From: Streptomyces sp. Je 1-332
Lineage (GTDB): Bacteria > Actinomycetota > Actinomycetes > Streptomycetales > Streptomycetaceae
Direction: 5' to 3'
Assembly: GCF_040730185.1 (NCBI RefSeq)
Contig: NZ_CP160402.1
Location: 8,122,001 to 8,186,000, forward strand
DNA: 64,000 nt
Below are positions 16,826-25,224 of the stretch, piece by piece; within the stretch, counting starts at the first letter, position 1; the number at the start of each line of letters is the position of its first letter. The notes under the pieces were generated by a model. That model was not told the origin of the DNA. It did no database searches and was given only the letters and a program-made list of their open reading frames with translations. Made by a program: the position numbers and the translations under genes.

Positions 16826-18214
16826 TCAGGCGCCGTTCCAGACCGGGGCGTCCACCCCCCACAGGCCGGGCGGGCGCGCCCAGTCCACCGGTCCCCCCTC
16901 GTACGACACCGGCGGCAGGGCGTGCCGCAGTCGGCCCATGGGGCTGGCGGTCTCGGTCAGCCGGTGCTCGGCGTCGAAGCCCCCGTCTTCGCCCGGAGCG
17001 CTTGCCAGATCGTGGACCAACCAGTGCGCGGTCTGCGTCAGGGCCAGACGGACAAGACGGGTACCGCCCGTGCGGTGCTGCTCGGTGAGCGCGCGTAGGA
17101 CCCCGGCCGCGAGCAGATATCCGGTGCCGTGGTCGAGCGCCTGGGCGGGCAGCACACCGGGCGAGTCCGGCGAACCCTCCAGCTCGGCGATGCCGGTGAC
17201 CACCTGTACGAGGCTGTCGAAGCCGCGCCGCTCGTGCCACGGCCCGTAACGGCCCCACGCGGAGAGCTGAGCAATCACGAGACCCGGACGGCGCTCGGCG
17301 AGTGCCTCGGGTGTCAGTCCGAACCGTTCCAGCGCCCCCGGCCGGTAACCGGTGACCACCACGTCCGCGGTCTTGAGTAGTTCGTCGAAGAGCCTGCGGT
17401 CGGCGGCCGCTGTCAGGTCGAGGGTGGTCGAGCGCTTCCCCATTCCTGTGTCGTTGTGGGCCTCCTGACTTTCCGGCAGCTGCGGGGCGTCGATCCGCAG
17501 CACGTCGGCGCCGAGCAACGCCAGAGTTCGGGTGGCGACCGGTCCGGCCAGCACGCGGGTCAGGTCCAGGACGCGTAGCCCCGCGCACGGTAGCGCTCCA
17601 CCAGCAGGCATCCGCTCCGGGGCTTCGTCGATGCGCGCCATCGTCAGCAGCGGCTGTCCCGCGACCATGACCCCCTGCTCGCTGGTGGCCCAGCCCTCGG
17701 GGCTGCGCGCAGCGACGGCCAAACCGCCCGCCGCGTACACGCGCTCCTCTACCTCCAGCGCGGGAAGCCGTGCGATGGCCCGGCCCACCGCGCCCGCCTC
17801 CTCCCCGCCGATGTCCTCCGGCACTCCGAGAGCGGCGAGCAATCGGGCCCGGTGGTGCGGGTAGTTGGCGTGCGTACGAACCCATCCATCGGTCGCCCGC
17901 CAGAACCGGGACAGCGGCGAGAAGGTCGACCACGCTTGCCCGTCGACCCGCACCAACCGGTCGCTGAGGAACGCCGTCGCGACTGCCTCGTCATCAACCC
18001 GCACCCGGGGAACGGGGCGCCGCGTGCGAACGGAAGTGAGCTCGGCTGCCGCGAGCGAACACGCCGCGACAGTCGCACGCGCCAGCTCCATGACGGGCAG
18101 CCGCGACGGCAGCCCTCCGGACGAACCGCCGTAGGACACCCGGTCGAGCAGCGATGAATCGGCACCCAGTGCCGCCCAAGCCTGCGAAACCCCCGAGGGA
18201 AGTGAGGAATCCAT
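16826..18214 (-). CDS. CaiB/BaiF family (family III) CoA-transferase
   Basis: 462 residues from ATG 18214 (MDSSLPSGVSQAWAALGAD). The family III signature is clear: GLRVLDLTRVLAGPVATRTL, ALLGADVLRIDAPQLPE and STTLDLTAAADRRLFDELL. The probable catalytic Asp is in RRGFDSLVQVVTG. The N-terminal 190 residues (SRFWRATDGWVRTHANYPHH) form the usual extended half in actinobacterial members. The enzyme would move CoA between carboxylic acids; the substrate is unknown. It is divergent from the DJ-1/PfpI gene, with a palindrome just upstream of its start. Confidence 0.85.
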   Translation of the reverse strand: MDSSLPSGVSQAWAALGADSSLLDRVSYGGSSGGLPSRLPVMELARATVAACSLAAAELTSVRTRRPVPRVRVDDEAVATAFLSDRLVRVDGQAWSTFSPLSRFWRATDGWVRTHANYPHHRARLLAALGVPEDIGGEEAGAVGRAIARLPALEVEERVYAAGGLAVAARSPEGWATSEQGVMVAGQPLLTMARIDEAPERMPAGGALPCAGLRVLDLTRVLAGPVATRTLALLGADVLRIDAPQLPESQEAHNDTGMGKRSTTLDLTAAADRRLFDELLKTADVVVTGYRPGALERFGLTPEALAERRPGLVIAQLSAWGRYGPWHERRGFDSLVQVVTGIAELEGSPDSPGVLPAQALDHGTGYLLAAGVLRALTEQHRTGGTRLVRLALTQTAHWLVHDLASAPGEDGGFDAEHRLTETASPMGRLRHALPPVSYEGGPVDWARPPGLWGVDAPVWNGA

Positions 18215-18224
18215 GCCCACACTA

Positions 18225-18239
18225 TGGCACTGAGTGTCA
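18225..18239. promoter_or_regulatory. Palindrome upstream of the CoA-transferase gene
   Basis: TGGCAC-TGA-GTGTCA is a near-perfect inverted repeat 11-25 bases upstream of the CoA-transferase ATG on the minus strand. On that strand TAGTGT, a possible -10 element, overlaps its edge. It could be an operator, but no regulator is adjacent. Confidence 0.35.
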
Positions 18240-18500
18240 CCTTCGGGAAGGGATGGATCTGGGATCTGGGACGGACTTGAAGTGCGGATGGCGCGTCCGT
18301 CCACGGGCGCCGCATCACGCATGGTGCGGCAATCGGACCAAGCCCAAGAAGCGGGCTGCCGCAGGTGTGCGGCTGCTCGCCGCGCCAAAACAAGGCAGGA
18401 AAGGCGGGGTACACGTCATTGCTGACGGAGGTCCGCGGCGGTGATGATCGGCGCCGGGTGCCGCACCACCCGTAACCCGCCCAGCCGAAACGGAACGCCT

Positions 18501-19148
18501 GTGAAGATCGCCATCGTCCTCTACCCCGGTTTCACCGCCCTGGACGCCGTCGGCCCGTACGAGACCCTCAACGCATTGCCCGGTTGGGACACCGTTTTCG
18601 TCGCCGAACACGCCGGCCCCGTCACCAACGATCAGGGGCACCTGACGTTCACCGCGCAGGCCGGATTCGACGAGGTGAAGGACGCCGACGTTCTCGTGGT
18701 GCCCGGCGGCCCGCCAGCGGCGATCGACGCCCAGACCCGCAACCCGAACTTCCTGATGTGGCTCCAGCAAGTCGACGCCGCAACCACCTTCACGACGTCG
18801 GTCTGCATGGGCTCCGTCCTGCTCGCCGCAGCCGGTCTTCTGAAGGGCCGGCGCGCGACCTCGCATTGGCTGGGCCTGCACCAGGGCCGACTTGATGGCT
18901 ACGGCGTCACCCCCGTCGACGATGAACGGGTGGTCACGGACGGCAAGTACGTGACCGCCGCCGGGGTCTCCGCCGGAATCGACATGGGCCTGACCCTCGC
19001 CGGCCGCCTTGCCGGAGACGACTTCGCGCAGATCGTGCAGCTGATGATCGAGTACGCCCCCGAGCCGCCGTACTCGACCGGCTCACCGCACACCGCTCCC
19101 GCGTCGCTCGTCGACGCCATGCGCACGCAAGGCTTCCCGCACTCTTGA
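18501..19148 (+). CDS. DJ-1/PfpI-family (isonitrile hydratase-like) protein
   Basis: 215 residues from GTG 18501, since the family normally starts KIAIVLYPGFTALDAVGP. The class I glutamine-amidotransferase-like core is visible: DVLVVPGGPPA at about residue 63 and the nucleophile elbow TTSVCMGSVLLAAAGLL with Cys102. The segment GRRATSHWLGL and the later YVTAAGVSAGIDMGL match the isonitrile hydratase/PfpI subgroup without the AraC-type DNA-binding domain. A cytosolic hydrolase or glyoxalase-type stress role is usual for the family. The activity is not established here. Confidence 0.85.
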   Translation: MKIAIVLYPGFTALDAVGPYETLNALPGWDTVFVAEHAGPVTNDQGHLTFTAQAGFDEVKDADVLVVPGGPPAAIDAQTRNPNFLMWLQQVDAATTFTTSVCMGSVLLAAAGLLKGRRATSHWLGLHQGRLDGYGVTPVDDERVVTDGKYVTAAGVSAGIDMGLTLAGRLAGDDFAQIVQLMIEYAPEPPYSTGSPHTAPASLVDAMRTQGFPHS

Positions 19149-19211
19149 GCCGCCATCCGAAGAGGCAGCTCAGGCAGCGCACTCGCCCAACCGCGCCGCT
19201 CTGCCCGCCAC

Positions 19212-19401
19212 TCAGTGGGCCCCGCGAAGAGCCACGTCCGACAGCCGATGGTTCCGCCGGATGTAGATGTCGGCGTCGTCGGGCACCGGTACGACCGGGC
19301 TGAACGGGCCCTGCTCGCTGTAGGCCTCTGGCGGCGCAAACCTCGAAAATGCCTCGAGTGCCTGCGCGGCAAGGTCAGGGTCGAATGGTGCGGCTGGTGG
19401 C
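19212..19401 (-). pseudogene. C-terminal gene remnant on the minus strand
   Basis: Reading the minus strand into the TGA at 19212-19214 gives DPDLAAQALEAFSRFAPPEA, then YSEQGPFSPVVPVPDDADIY and IRRNHRLSDVALRGAH. This has the look of a genuine protein end. Upstream it runs at once into TTA/CTA codons and the plus-strand TetR remnant, so the rest of the gene is missing. I do not recognise the family. Confidence 0.45.
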
Positions 19402-19522
19402 CGACCTAATAGCGGAACTGGGCTGCCGCGAGCCCTCCGCCTTCGCCGAGCAACTCGTGACCCTCGCGGACGGCGCCGCCAGCCGGGCCATGGTGCTGGG
19501 CGACTTTCACAACACTGCCTAG
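19385..19522 (+). pseudogene. C-terminal remnant of a TetR-family regulator
   Basis: 45 codons reading LVADLIAELGCREPSAFAEQ, then LVTLADGAASRAMVLGD, ending FHNTA. This matches the last two helices of TetR-type regulators (the usual AEQLVLLADGA...A motif). The HTH part is absent; the sequence before 19385 belongs to the opposite-strand remnant. It is a deletion or recombination scar, not a working gene. Confidence 0.55.
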
Positions 19523-19547
19523 TGACCCGCGCGAGGGTGCGCGGGCC

Positions 19548-19838
19548 TCAGCGCGACAGATGTTCGGTGTCGCCGGTCTTCACGCACGGGTAGTAGGTCA
19601 TCTCGCCCTCGCGGCGCGCGAGTTGATAGCGGATGATCATGTTGTGTTTGCGGGCTATCTGCCCGGCCATGTGCAACGCCCGCTCGATGGTCGACGCCGA
19701 GCGGGTTTCGATCACACTCAGGCGGCGGGCGTACGAGCTGGAGCGGGTGCCCAGGGTCGCGCCGTAGCGGTTCACGATGATCTCGAAGCGCGGGCGCAGG
19801 GTGTCGGCCACGTAGGGAGGCTGGTACAGGGTGGTCAT
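19548..19838 (-). CDS. Small basic protein of unknown function
   Basis: 96 residues from ATG 19838 (MTTLYQPPYVADTLRPRFEI). The frame also opens upstream without a good RBS. Features: Arg-rich middle (RYGATLGTRSSSYARRLSVI), an alpha-helical stretch ASTIERALHMAGQIARKHNM and a C-terminal strand RREGEMTYYPCVKTG. I do not recognise the family. It is isolated between a remnant zone and a 600-base stretch without a complete gene. Confidence 0.55.
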   Translation of the reverse strand: MTTLYQPPYVADTLRPRFEIIVNRYGATLGTRSSSYARRLSVIETRSASTIERALHMAGQIARKHNMIIRYQLARREGEMTYYPCVKTGDTEHLSR

Positions 19839-20463
19839 CGCGAGGAGCCTTTCAGCGGTGGGGCATTCACGCTGGTGCGCTATGTGTGCGTTGGCGGCTT
19901 TCTGTACACACAAAGCTAAAGGAAAGGCAAAGGCGGGGGCGGGAGTCGAAGGGCCCCACTACACGGAGTCGGAAGCCCTCACGTGCCAGAGGCCTGTGGG
20001 GGTCGGATACGAGCGCAGTGACGGCCCCGGCGGTTGTTGTGGTCACGCCGTTCACCGAGGGTGTTCATGCCGTGGTGTCTCAGGGGTGGTGGTCGGTGGA
20101 ACAGCAGCGCTCGATCTGGGTCGGCTCGTATTTCGTTAGCAGGTGATGCTCGCGGGCTTCGGGCTTCGGGCATCGGACAGACGCTGAACCGCCGTGCCGC
20201 CACCAGCCCCGACGCCCGGCAATGGGATACCCACGCCCAGTCGCATCGCTTTCGACGGACAGCGTGACCGGGACGGCCGCGTCAGGCCCTGTATGCGAAG
20301 TGCGGCTTCGAGGTGGTGGGCCTAAGCCAGTCATCGTCGCCAGGCATCGTCGGATTCACTGCCCCTCGCAGTGATGTTCCACCCCGTGCGCACCCCTGAG
20401 CCAGCCCGCACAGGGCGGGTCGGCCTCGCCCCGGCTTTGGTCAAGCTCCGGTGATACCAGGTC
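19839..20463. other. Long stretch without an intact gene
   Basis: About 625 bases. The only protein-like signal is a GNAT-acetyltransferase-like fragment near its end (separate entry). The short repeat CGGGCTTCGGGCTTCGGGC lies near 20156-20174. No tRNA fold, promoter pair or convincing small ORF was found. It looks like decayed sequence. Confidence 0.45.
20240..20400 (+). pseudogene. GNAT acetyltransferase fragment, frameshifted
   Basis: One frame gives RDRDGRVR and the next frame continues RQALYAKCGFEVVGLSQS. Together they resemble motif B of GNAT acetyltransferases (the common form is N..A..LYEKCGFE.VG). It stops at about 20400. There is no upstream acetyl-CoA-binding motif and no start, so it is a decayed fragment. 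Assignment is by motif only. Confidence 0.4.
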
Positions 20464-21009
20464 CTAGCCCTCGGGCGTGATGGTCTTGGTGCGCCGCCAC
20501 GCGATGTAGCCCACCCCGCCCACCAGCGCGGCGCCCAGGGCGATCTGTCCTACGCTCCCGGCGGTGGTGCTGCCGCCGACCCCGGCCTTGGAGCCTCGCC
20601 AGTGGTGGTTGGTGACGGTGACACTGGTGTTCCATTGCTCGCCGGTCGGGCAGGTGCCGTCGATGCCCCAGGACGATTTCCTCCCGACACCGTTGGGCCC
20701 GTCGCCCTTGAAGCCGGATGCTCCCGCCAGGACGGCGGAGCCGCGGTAGTTGGTCTGGTCGCCGTAGAGGTTCGCGCCGCCGCCTCCGTACATCGTCAGC
20801 TGGACCGAGCCGCCGGAGAATGCCTGACTGTTGGCGCTGATGGACTCCTGATCGCTCTTGGGGCAGGAGACAGTGATCTCAACCGTCGCTCCTGGCGCGG
20901 CAGTGGCCGGGGCTACGGAGGCGGTGGCGCCGTCACCGGCGAGCGCGGTGGTGGCCGTGGTGAGGGTCAAGGCGGCGGATGCGGCGAGAGTGCAGGCTAT
21001 GCGGCGCAT
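20464..21009 (-). CDS. Exported protein with C-terminal membrane anchor
   Basis: 181 residues. The Sec signal IACTLAASAALTLTTATTAL is followed by ATVEITVSCPKSDQESISAN. A Gly-rich region (LTMYGGGGANLYGDQ) and a second Cys (GTCPTGEQW) suggest one disulfide. The C-terminus has a hydrophobic segment (SVGQIALGAALVGGVGYIAW) and then RRTKTITPEG, as in cell-surface proteins anchored by a tail helix, though no LPxTG sortase motif is present. The family is unknown. It lies next to a second exported protein gene on the same strand. Confidence 0.7.
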   Translation of the reverse strand: MRRIACTLAASAALTLTTATTALAGDGATASVAPATAAPGATVEITVSCPKSDQESISANSQAFSGGSVQLTMYGGGGANLYGDQTNYRGSAVLAGASGFKGDGPNGVGRKSSWGIDGTCPTGEQWNTSVTVTNHHWRGSKAGVGGSTTAGSVGQIALGAALVGGVGYIAWRRTKTITPEG

Positions 21010-21213
21010 GGGGGCTCTCCGGGGCCGTGCGGGCGGTCGACGCGCGGCGAGACCCGGCCAGGGGTAAGGGGCGCCCGCCGCGCTTCATCCCATCGGACAC
21101 CGTTTGCATGCCGGGTGCCCCCCGGATGCCGCCGACCGGGTTCCCTGTACACGGACAGAGCCCGCACCGACGTGTGGCCGGGGCGGGTCCTGTCCGTGTG
21201 CGTGCTTCCCGAC

Positions 21214-22062
21214 TCAGGCAGCCGGGACTATCGGGGCGTCGGTGCCCGGGGCGGGCGTCGGCGCGGGCTTGACGGTGTCGGTGTCCGGAGCGGGCTTCGG
21301 CGCGGGCTTCACCACGTCGTCCGGGACGGGCTTCGGGTCCGGCTTCACCACGTCGTCCGGGACGGGCTGCGGGTCAGGCTGGACCTCGTCGTCCGGGGTG
21401 GGCTGGGGGTCGGGCTGCACCTCGTCATCGGGGACGGGTGCGGGGGCGGGCTCGTCCCCGGCCTTGTCCATCCAGGACTTGAGGACCCCGCTGGGCGACA
21501 GCGTCACGTGCATGCCGTTGTTCTCGCCGGAAGCCGTGCGTCCGTTGGCATCCAGCGAACCGGCGGAGGTGACGGCCTGCCAGTGCGTGGGCGAGAACTT
21601 GTAGACCCGGGCCATGGAGCCGTCGGCGAGGGTGTCGTTGCGGACGTGCTCACGCTTCTCCGGGTGCGGCTTGGGCTTGGGCTTGGGCTTCGGCTTGGCC
21701 TTGTTCATCCAGGAGGTGAGGGAGCCGCTGGGGGTGAGCTTGATGTGCATGCCGTTGTGGTTGACGTACACGGTCCTGCCGTTGGCGAGCAGCGTGGCGC
21801 CCTTGGGGCCGGAGATGACGGCCTTGGCCTTGTTCTTGCCCAGCTTGTAGACCTTGGCGATGGAGCCGTCGCGCAGCTTGACCGTCTTGGCCTTCTTCGG
21901 CTTCTTGGTCTTGGAGTGCGCGATGGACTCGACGCTGATGGACGCGGGGCCGGCCGTGTGGGATGCGGTGGCGGCCATGGCGCCGGAAGCGGCCCCCAGG
22001 CTGATACCGGCGGCGGCGACTACGGCGATGGCGGTGGTGCGCAGAGTACGGGCGGTACGCAT
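21214..22062 (-). CDS. Exported repeat protein with Pro/Lys linkers
   Basis: 282 residues. A Sec signal (TTAIAVVAAAGISLGAASGA) is followed by two copies of a roughly 55-residue module, at about 62-118 and 144-198, each ending NGMH(I/V)(K/T)L(T/S)PSG.L.SWM(N/D)KA. They are joined by a KPKPKPKPKPHP linker. The last 80 residues are an acidic Pro-rich tail of 12-residue units such as VPDDEVQPDPQP and KPVPDDVVKPAP. This looks like an extracellular wall-spanning protein. The module resembles no enzyme I know. A promoter candidate lies upstream. Confidence 0.75.
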   Translation of the reverse strand: MRTARTLRTTAIAVVAAAGISLGAASGAMAATASHTAGPASISVESIAHSKTKKPKKAKTVKLRDGSIAKVYKLGKNKAKAVISGPKGATLLANGRTVYVNHNGMHIKLTPSGSLTSWMNKAKPKPKPKPKPHPEKREHVRNDTLADGSMARVYKFSPTHWQAVTSAGSLDANGRTASGENNGMHVTLSPSGVLKSWMDKAGDEPAPAPVPDDEVQPDPQPTPDDEVQPDPQPVPDDVVKPDPKPVPDDVVKPAPKPAPDTDTVKPAPTPAPGTDAPIVPAA

Positions 22063-22447
22063 GAGGAAGGTGGCCCTCTCGGGTCGGTCTCAGTGGGGGG
22101 TGCGTTGCCGCTTCGTTGCGGCGACATCTACGAAGCTACGCACCTCACATCAACACCACCCGTAGGAGATGTAACAGATTTAAGGAGCATTTGCCGCAAA
22201 AGGGACACGAGGGCGGGTGGCTCCACCGTAAATCTTCCTGCACGGGCTGCTGGCGGCCCCGTAAGCCCTGGTCAGCAGCCCAGCGGATGCGCCGAGCGCG
22301 GCGGCGGGCGGGGTCGACAAGACGGCACGCGGGGCGGTTTTCATCGGCTTCTCATCCCCGCAGGCCGACGGAGACAGAGACGAAATGCGCCGGCTGTGAG
22401 GATCAAAGGGCAAGGCAAAGCAGCACCCACGATCACGGAGACTCCCC
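22063..22447. other. Divergent intergenic region between two exported-protein genes
   Basis: 385 bases without a gene. It holds the candidate promoter at 22125-22153 and an AT-richer stretch (GTAACAGATTTAAGGAGC) at about 22170-22190. No clear terminator or RNA gene is visible. Confidence 0.4.
22125..22153 (-). promoter_or_regulatory. Candidate promoter of the exported repeat protein gene
   Basis: On the minus strand TTGATG (22148-22153) and TAGATG (22125-22130) are spaced by exactly 17 bp, 63 bases upstream of the ATG at 22062. It resembles a vegetative sigma-70-type promoter. The assignment is from sequence only. Confidence 0.4.
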
Positions 22448-22753
22448 ATGAAGAAGTCCACAGCGATCGCGACGTTCGCGCTCATCACGCTCGGGACGCT
22501 CGGTTCGACCGCCGCCGTCGCGAACGCGTCCACCGCCCCCGGCAAGGGACACAGCCACACCGTCGAGCGCCCGGCTGGTACCGACTCCAAGCCCGCGCAC
22601 AAGACCGGTGAGGGCTCGTACTCCACGACGGTGAAGGTGCCGGCCGGGACCGACAGCAAGCCCGCGAAGAAGTCCGAGAGCGCCACGCCGAACTACAGCA
22701 AGACGGTGGAGAGGCCCGCCGGGACCGACTCGATCCCCGCGCACAAGCGGTAA
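22448..22753 (+). CDS. Small exported protein with three internal repeats
   Basis: 101 residues. The signal peptide IATFALITLGTLGSTAAVAN is followed by three imperfect copies of a 15-residue unit: TVERPAGTDSKPAHK, TVKVPAGTDSKPAKK and TVERPAGTDSIPAHK, separated by Ser/Gly-rich spacers. The mature protein is small, basic and probably disordered. The function is unknown; a matrix or wall-binding role fits the composition. It is divergent from the larger exported repeat protein. Confidence 0.7.
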   Translation: MKKSTAIATFALITLGTLGSTAAVANASTAPGKGHSHTVERPAGTDSKPAHKTGEGSYSTTVKVPAGTDSKPAKKSESATPNYSKTVERPAGTDSIPAHKR

Positions 22754-23041
22754 CCCCCGCAGCGCCGGAGCAGACGTCCGGCCCCCGCCCACCACCGTGT
22801 GCGCGGGGGCCGGACGCGTGCCACGCGTACCGGATCCGTGGTCGCGGCATCAGACGAACCGGGATCCCAGGGCGACAGAGGGGCACGGAGTGCGAACTGC
22901 AGTGCGGTTTGCTGGAATTGGTAGCGGGATGGCTCGAGGCGCGCCGATTCGGCTCGGCACGCCGGGATACGCGCCGCCCTCCGGACGACGGTTTCGCACG
23001 AAACGCTGTCTGAGTGGCCGTATCGGGGGAAGCCGTGAGGC

Positions 23042-23641
23042 ATGGCTGTTCTCAGGAAATTCGCACGCCCCATGCTCGCCTCCGTCTTCCTGTCGGGAGG
23101 CATCAGTACCCTCCGGGACCCCAAGCGCGTGGCTTCCGCCGCGGAGCACGTCGCGGTTCCCCTGAGTTCCCGGATTCCCCGTCTCACGGAGGACCCCGAA
23201 CGCCTGGTCCGCATCAATGGTGCGGTGCAGGTCGGCGCCGGCGTGATGCTTGCCACCGGGCGGGTTCCGCGTTTCGCCGCGCTCGCGCTGGCCGGCTCTC
23301 TCGTGCCGACGACCTTGGCCGGCCACGCCTGGTGGAAGGAGGAGGACCCGGACCGCCGAGCCGCGCAGCGCACCCAGTTCATCAAGAACCTCTCACTGTT
23401 CGGTGGCCTGCTCATCGCGGCAGCCGACACACACGGCAAGCCGTCCCTCGCCCACCGCGGCCGCACCACCGCCACCCATGGACGAGCCGCCGCCAAGTCC
23501 GGTGCCACCCGCGGTCGTTCCGCCGTGAAGTCCGGGGCTCACCGTGGCCGCACTGCCGCGAAGTCCGGTGGCCGGGCAGCCCGCCTTGCCGGGCGCGACG
23601 CAGCGGGTGCACTGAGCAAAGCGGCAGGGTCGGTCCGCTAG
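23042..23641 (+). CDS. DoxX-family membrane protein with basic Ala/Lys/Arg tail
   Basis: 199 residues. The DoxX-like membrane part covers about residues 1-130 (LASVFLSGGISTLRDPKRVA, VRINGAVQVGAGVMLATGRV, FIKNLSLFGGLLIAAAD). The last 70 residues are a repetitive basic tail with HRGRT, THGRAAAKSGATRGRS and RGRTAAKSGGRAA, like histone-H1-type or nucleic-acid-binding extensions. The tail should be cytosolic and might touch DNA or acidic lipids. Such DoxX proteins are linked with redox stress in actinobacteria; a direct function is not known. Confidence 0.8.
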   Translation: MAVLRKFARPMLASVFLSGGISTLRDPKRVASAAEHVAVPLSSRIPRLTEDPERLVRINGAVQVGAGVMLATGRVPRFAALALAGSLVPTTLAGHAWWKEEDPDRRAAQRTQFIKNLSLFGGLLIAAADTHGKPSLAHRGRTTATHGRAAAKSGATRGRSAVKSGAHRGRTAAKSGGRAARLAGRDAAGALSKAAGSVR

Positions 23642-23945
23642 CTGCGGGTCTCGGTAAGCCCACTGGGCCTGGTCGGCACCGCGTAGGAACACCGACACAT
23701 TGACGGGAACGGCCAGGCCCCCGAGCCGCGGCGGGTCGCGCAGCGCGGCTCGGGCGGTGATGTCATCCAGGCCGACAGTCACGGCGTCCTGTGACGAGTT
23801 CGCCTACGCCACCCGCGCCCCGCGCCACCCGCGTCGAGCAGGGCGAGCGGCAAAGCTTCCGCCAGTCAGCGGAGCCCCGCGAGCGAAACTGTGCAACCGC
23901 GGGAAGCGTGGGTTCGGTCCCTGGTAGAGCGACCTGGAGGATCCC
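23642..23945. other. Intergenic stretch with a possible minus-strand gene fragment
   Basis: About 304 bases. On the minus strand from 23782 an open frame reads TVGLDDITARAALRDPPRLG, then GLAVPVNVSVFLRGADQAQW before it enters the DoxX gene in antisense. The first 48 codons look protein-like, so a decayed N-terminal fragment is possible. Nothing else is evident. Confidence 0.3.
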
Positions 23946-24584
23946 ATGCGCGCCCGTACCGTGCTCGCCGCAGCAACCCTGACCGTGACGGGCCTGATGA
24001 TGATCTCCGTCTCGCCCGCTGCCGCTGCCCCCGAACACCCCGACGGGCCCGGCTTCCTGCTGATCAGTCAGGTGACAGCGGAGTGTGTCGGGCTGCCCGA
24101 GAGCCCCGCCCTGGATCGCGGAGTTCCGGGCCTGGCCATGGTCCACACTCAGCAGATCCCCGCCGGCGCCTCACCGGAGACCATTCGTGACTGCCTGTCC
24201 GATGCCGCCACGAACCCCGACAACCCCGTCAAGGAACTCACCGACAAATACGGCGCCCTGCTCGAGATCACGCCCCGGCTTCCACAGGCGGGTCTGCCCA
24301 GCTCCTCCCTGCCAGGCGCTGAAGGCCGGCGAGCCGCAGCGCCCGCGGAGGTTCCCTTGGCGCTGATCGACGGCACTCTCAACACGCCGTGCATCGGCAT
24401 TCCGGTCGATGCCGTCGATGCCAACGTGCAGAGCATCTTGGCCCTGACCAACGTCGGCATCCTCCAAGACGTGCTCAGCTCGCCACGGCAGAAGAAATGC
24501 GTCGAGGGCAACACCTCCGCGGACGGGCCGCTCGCGCTGACACTCGACAAGCTGCCGCGCCTTTCGGACGTCAGCACCAGCTGA
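23946..24584 (+). CDS. Exported protein of unknown function
   Basis: 212 residues. The signal peptide TVLAAATLTVTGLMMISVSP ends near AAAA. The mature part contains four Cys (AECVGLPES, IRDCLSD, NTPCIGIP, QKKCVEGN), probably two disulfides. Start ATG 23946 has an excellent GGAGG RBS. I recognise no domain. It is monocistronic: the next gene is convergent. Confidence 0.7.
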   Translation: MRARTVLAAATLTVTGLMMISVSPAAAAPEHPDGPGFLLISQVTAECVGLPESPALDRGVPGLAMVHTQQIPAGASPETIRDCLSDAATNPDNPVKELTDKYGALLEITPRLPQAGLPSSSLPGAEGRRAAAPAEVPLALIDGTLNTPCIGIPVDAVDANVQSILALTNVGILQDVLSSPRQKKCVEGNTSADGPLALTLDKLPRLSDVSTS

Positions 24585-24653
24585 CGAGAGCTCGGGCCTG
24601 CCCTGGCCGAGACGCTGGGCGGCGCCGCCCTCGGAAGCCGCCATGCCGGGAGG

Positions 24654-25091
24654 TCAGTCGTTCAGCTCCCGGTCGAAGTCCTTGGCGCACGCGTCGCGTT
24701 CACTTTGCGAATCGGCATGGTCGACACAGTCGTCGAAGTTCTTGAACTCGTCGGAGTTGAGGATCGAAGCGCCGATCGCGAGGATGACGCCGGAGGCGAT
24801 CAGCCCCAGCGCGCCGAGCACCGCACCGATGACGGACATCTTGCCGTACGGCGCCCGCCCGCCACGTGCTCTGCGTGCGCCGATGATGCCGAAGACCAGT
24901 GCCAGCAGGCCCAGTACGACACCGCCGATCACGGTCCAGAAGAAGACGAGCGCGACGACGCCCAGAACGAGCGCCGTGATCGCCATGCCGTTGCTCGATC
25001 TCGCAGGCGGGTGTGGGTGCGGGTGGGACTGCGCGTAATCGTGCGATGCCGAGGGCTGAGGCTGGGGCTGGGACCGGTCGGAGAATGACAT
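24654..25091 (-). CDS. DUF4190-domain membrane protein
   Basis: 145 residues from ATG 25091. A Pro/His/Gln-rich cytosolic head (SQPQPQPSASHDYAQSHPHP) is followed by the DUF4190 core NGMAITALVLGVVALVFFW, LGLLALVFGIIGARRARGG and SVIGAVLGALGLIASGVIL, giving three membrane segments. The C-terminal end (DDCVDHADSQSERDACAKDF) has two Cys. The family is widespread in actinobacteria and uncharacterised. Confidence 0.8.
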   Translation of the reverse strand: MSFSDRSQPQPQPSASHDYAQSHPHPHPPARSSNGMAITALVLGVVALVFFWTVIGGVVLGLLALVFGIIGARRARGGRAPYGKMSVIGAVLGALGLIASGVILAIGASILNSDEFKNFDDCVDHADSQSERDACAKDFDRELND

Positions 25092-25224
25092 GCCATCACA
25101 TCCGTCTCTGTTGCCGTCCAGGGCGTTGTCGTACGTGCCCGAGTGCCCCCGAGCGGCCCACGCATGCGCCCGCGCGCTCGCGACGGGCGCTCCGGGGCGG
25201 TTCCGGAGCCGCCCGCCCTCCGCC

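Noticed and set aside
22907..22935. SigB-like promoter (GTTT-N15-GGGAT) before the DoxX gene
   Set aside because: The -10 block GGGATG does not match the GGGTAY consensus well enough to claim.
23860..23945. Possible tRNA from the GGTTCGGTCCC-like sequence
   Set aside because: No cloverleaf with acceptor and anticodon stems could be drawn around it.
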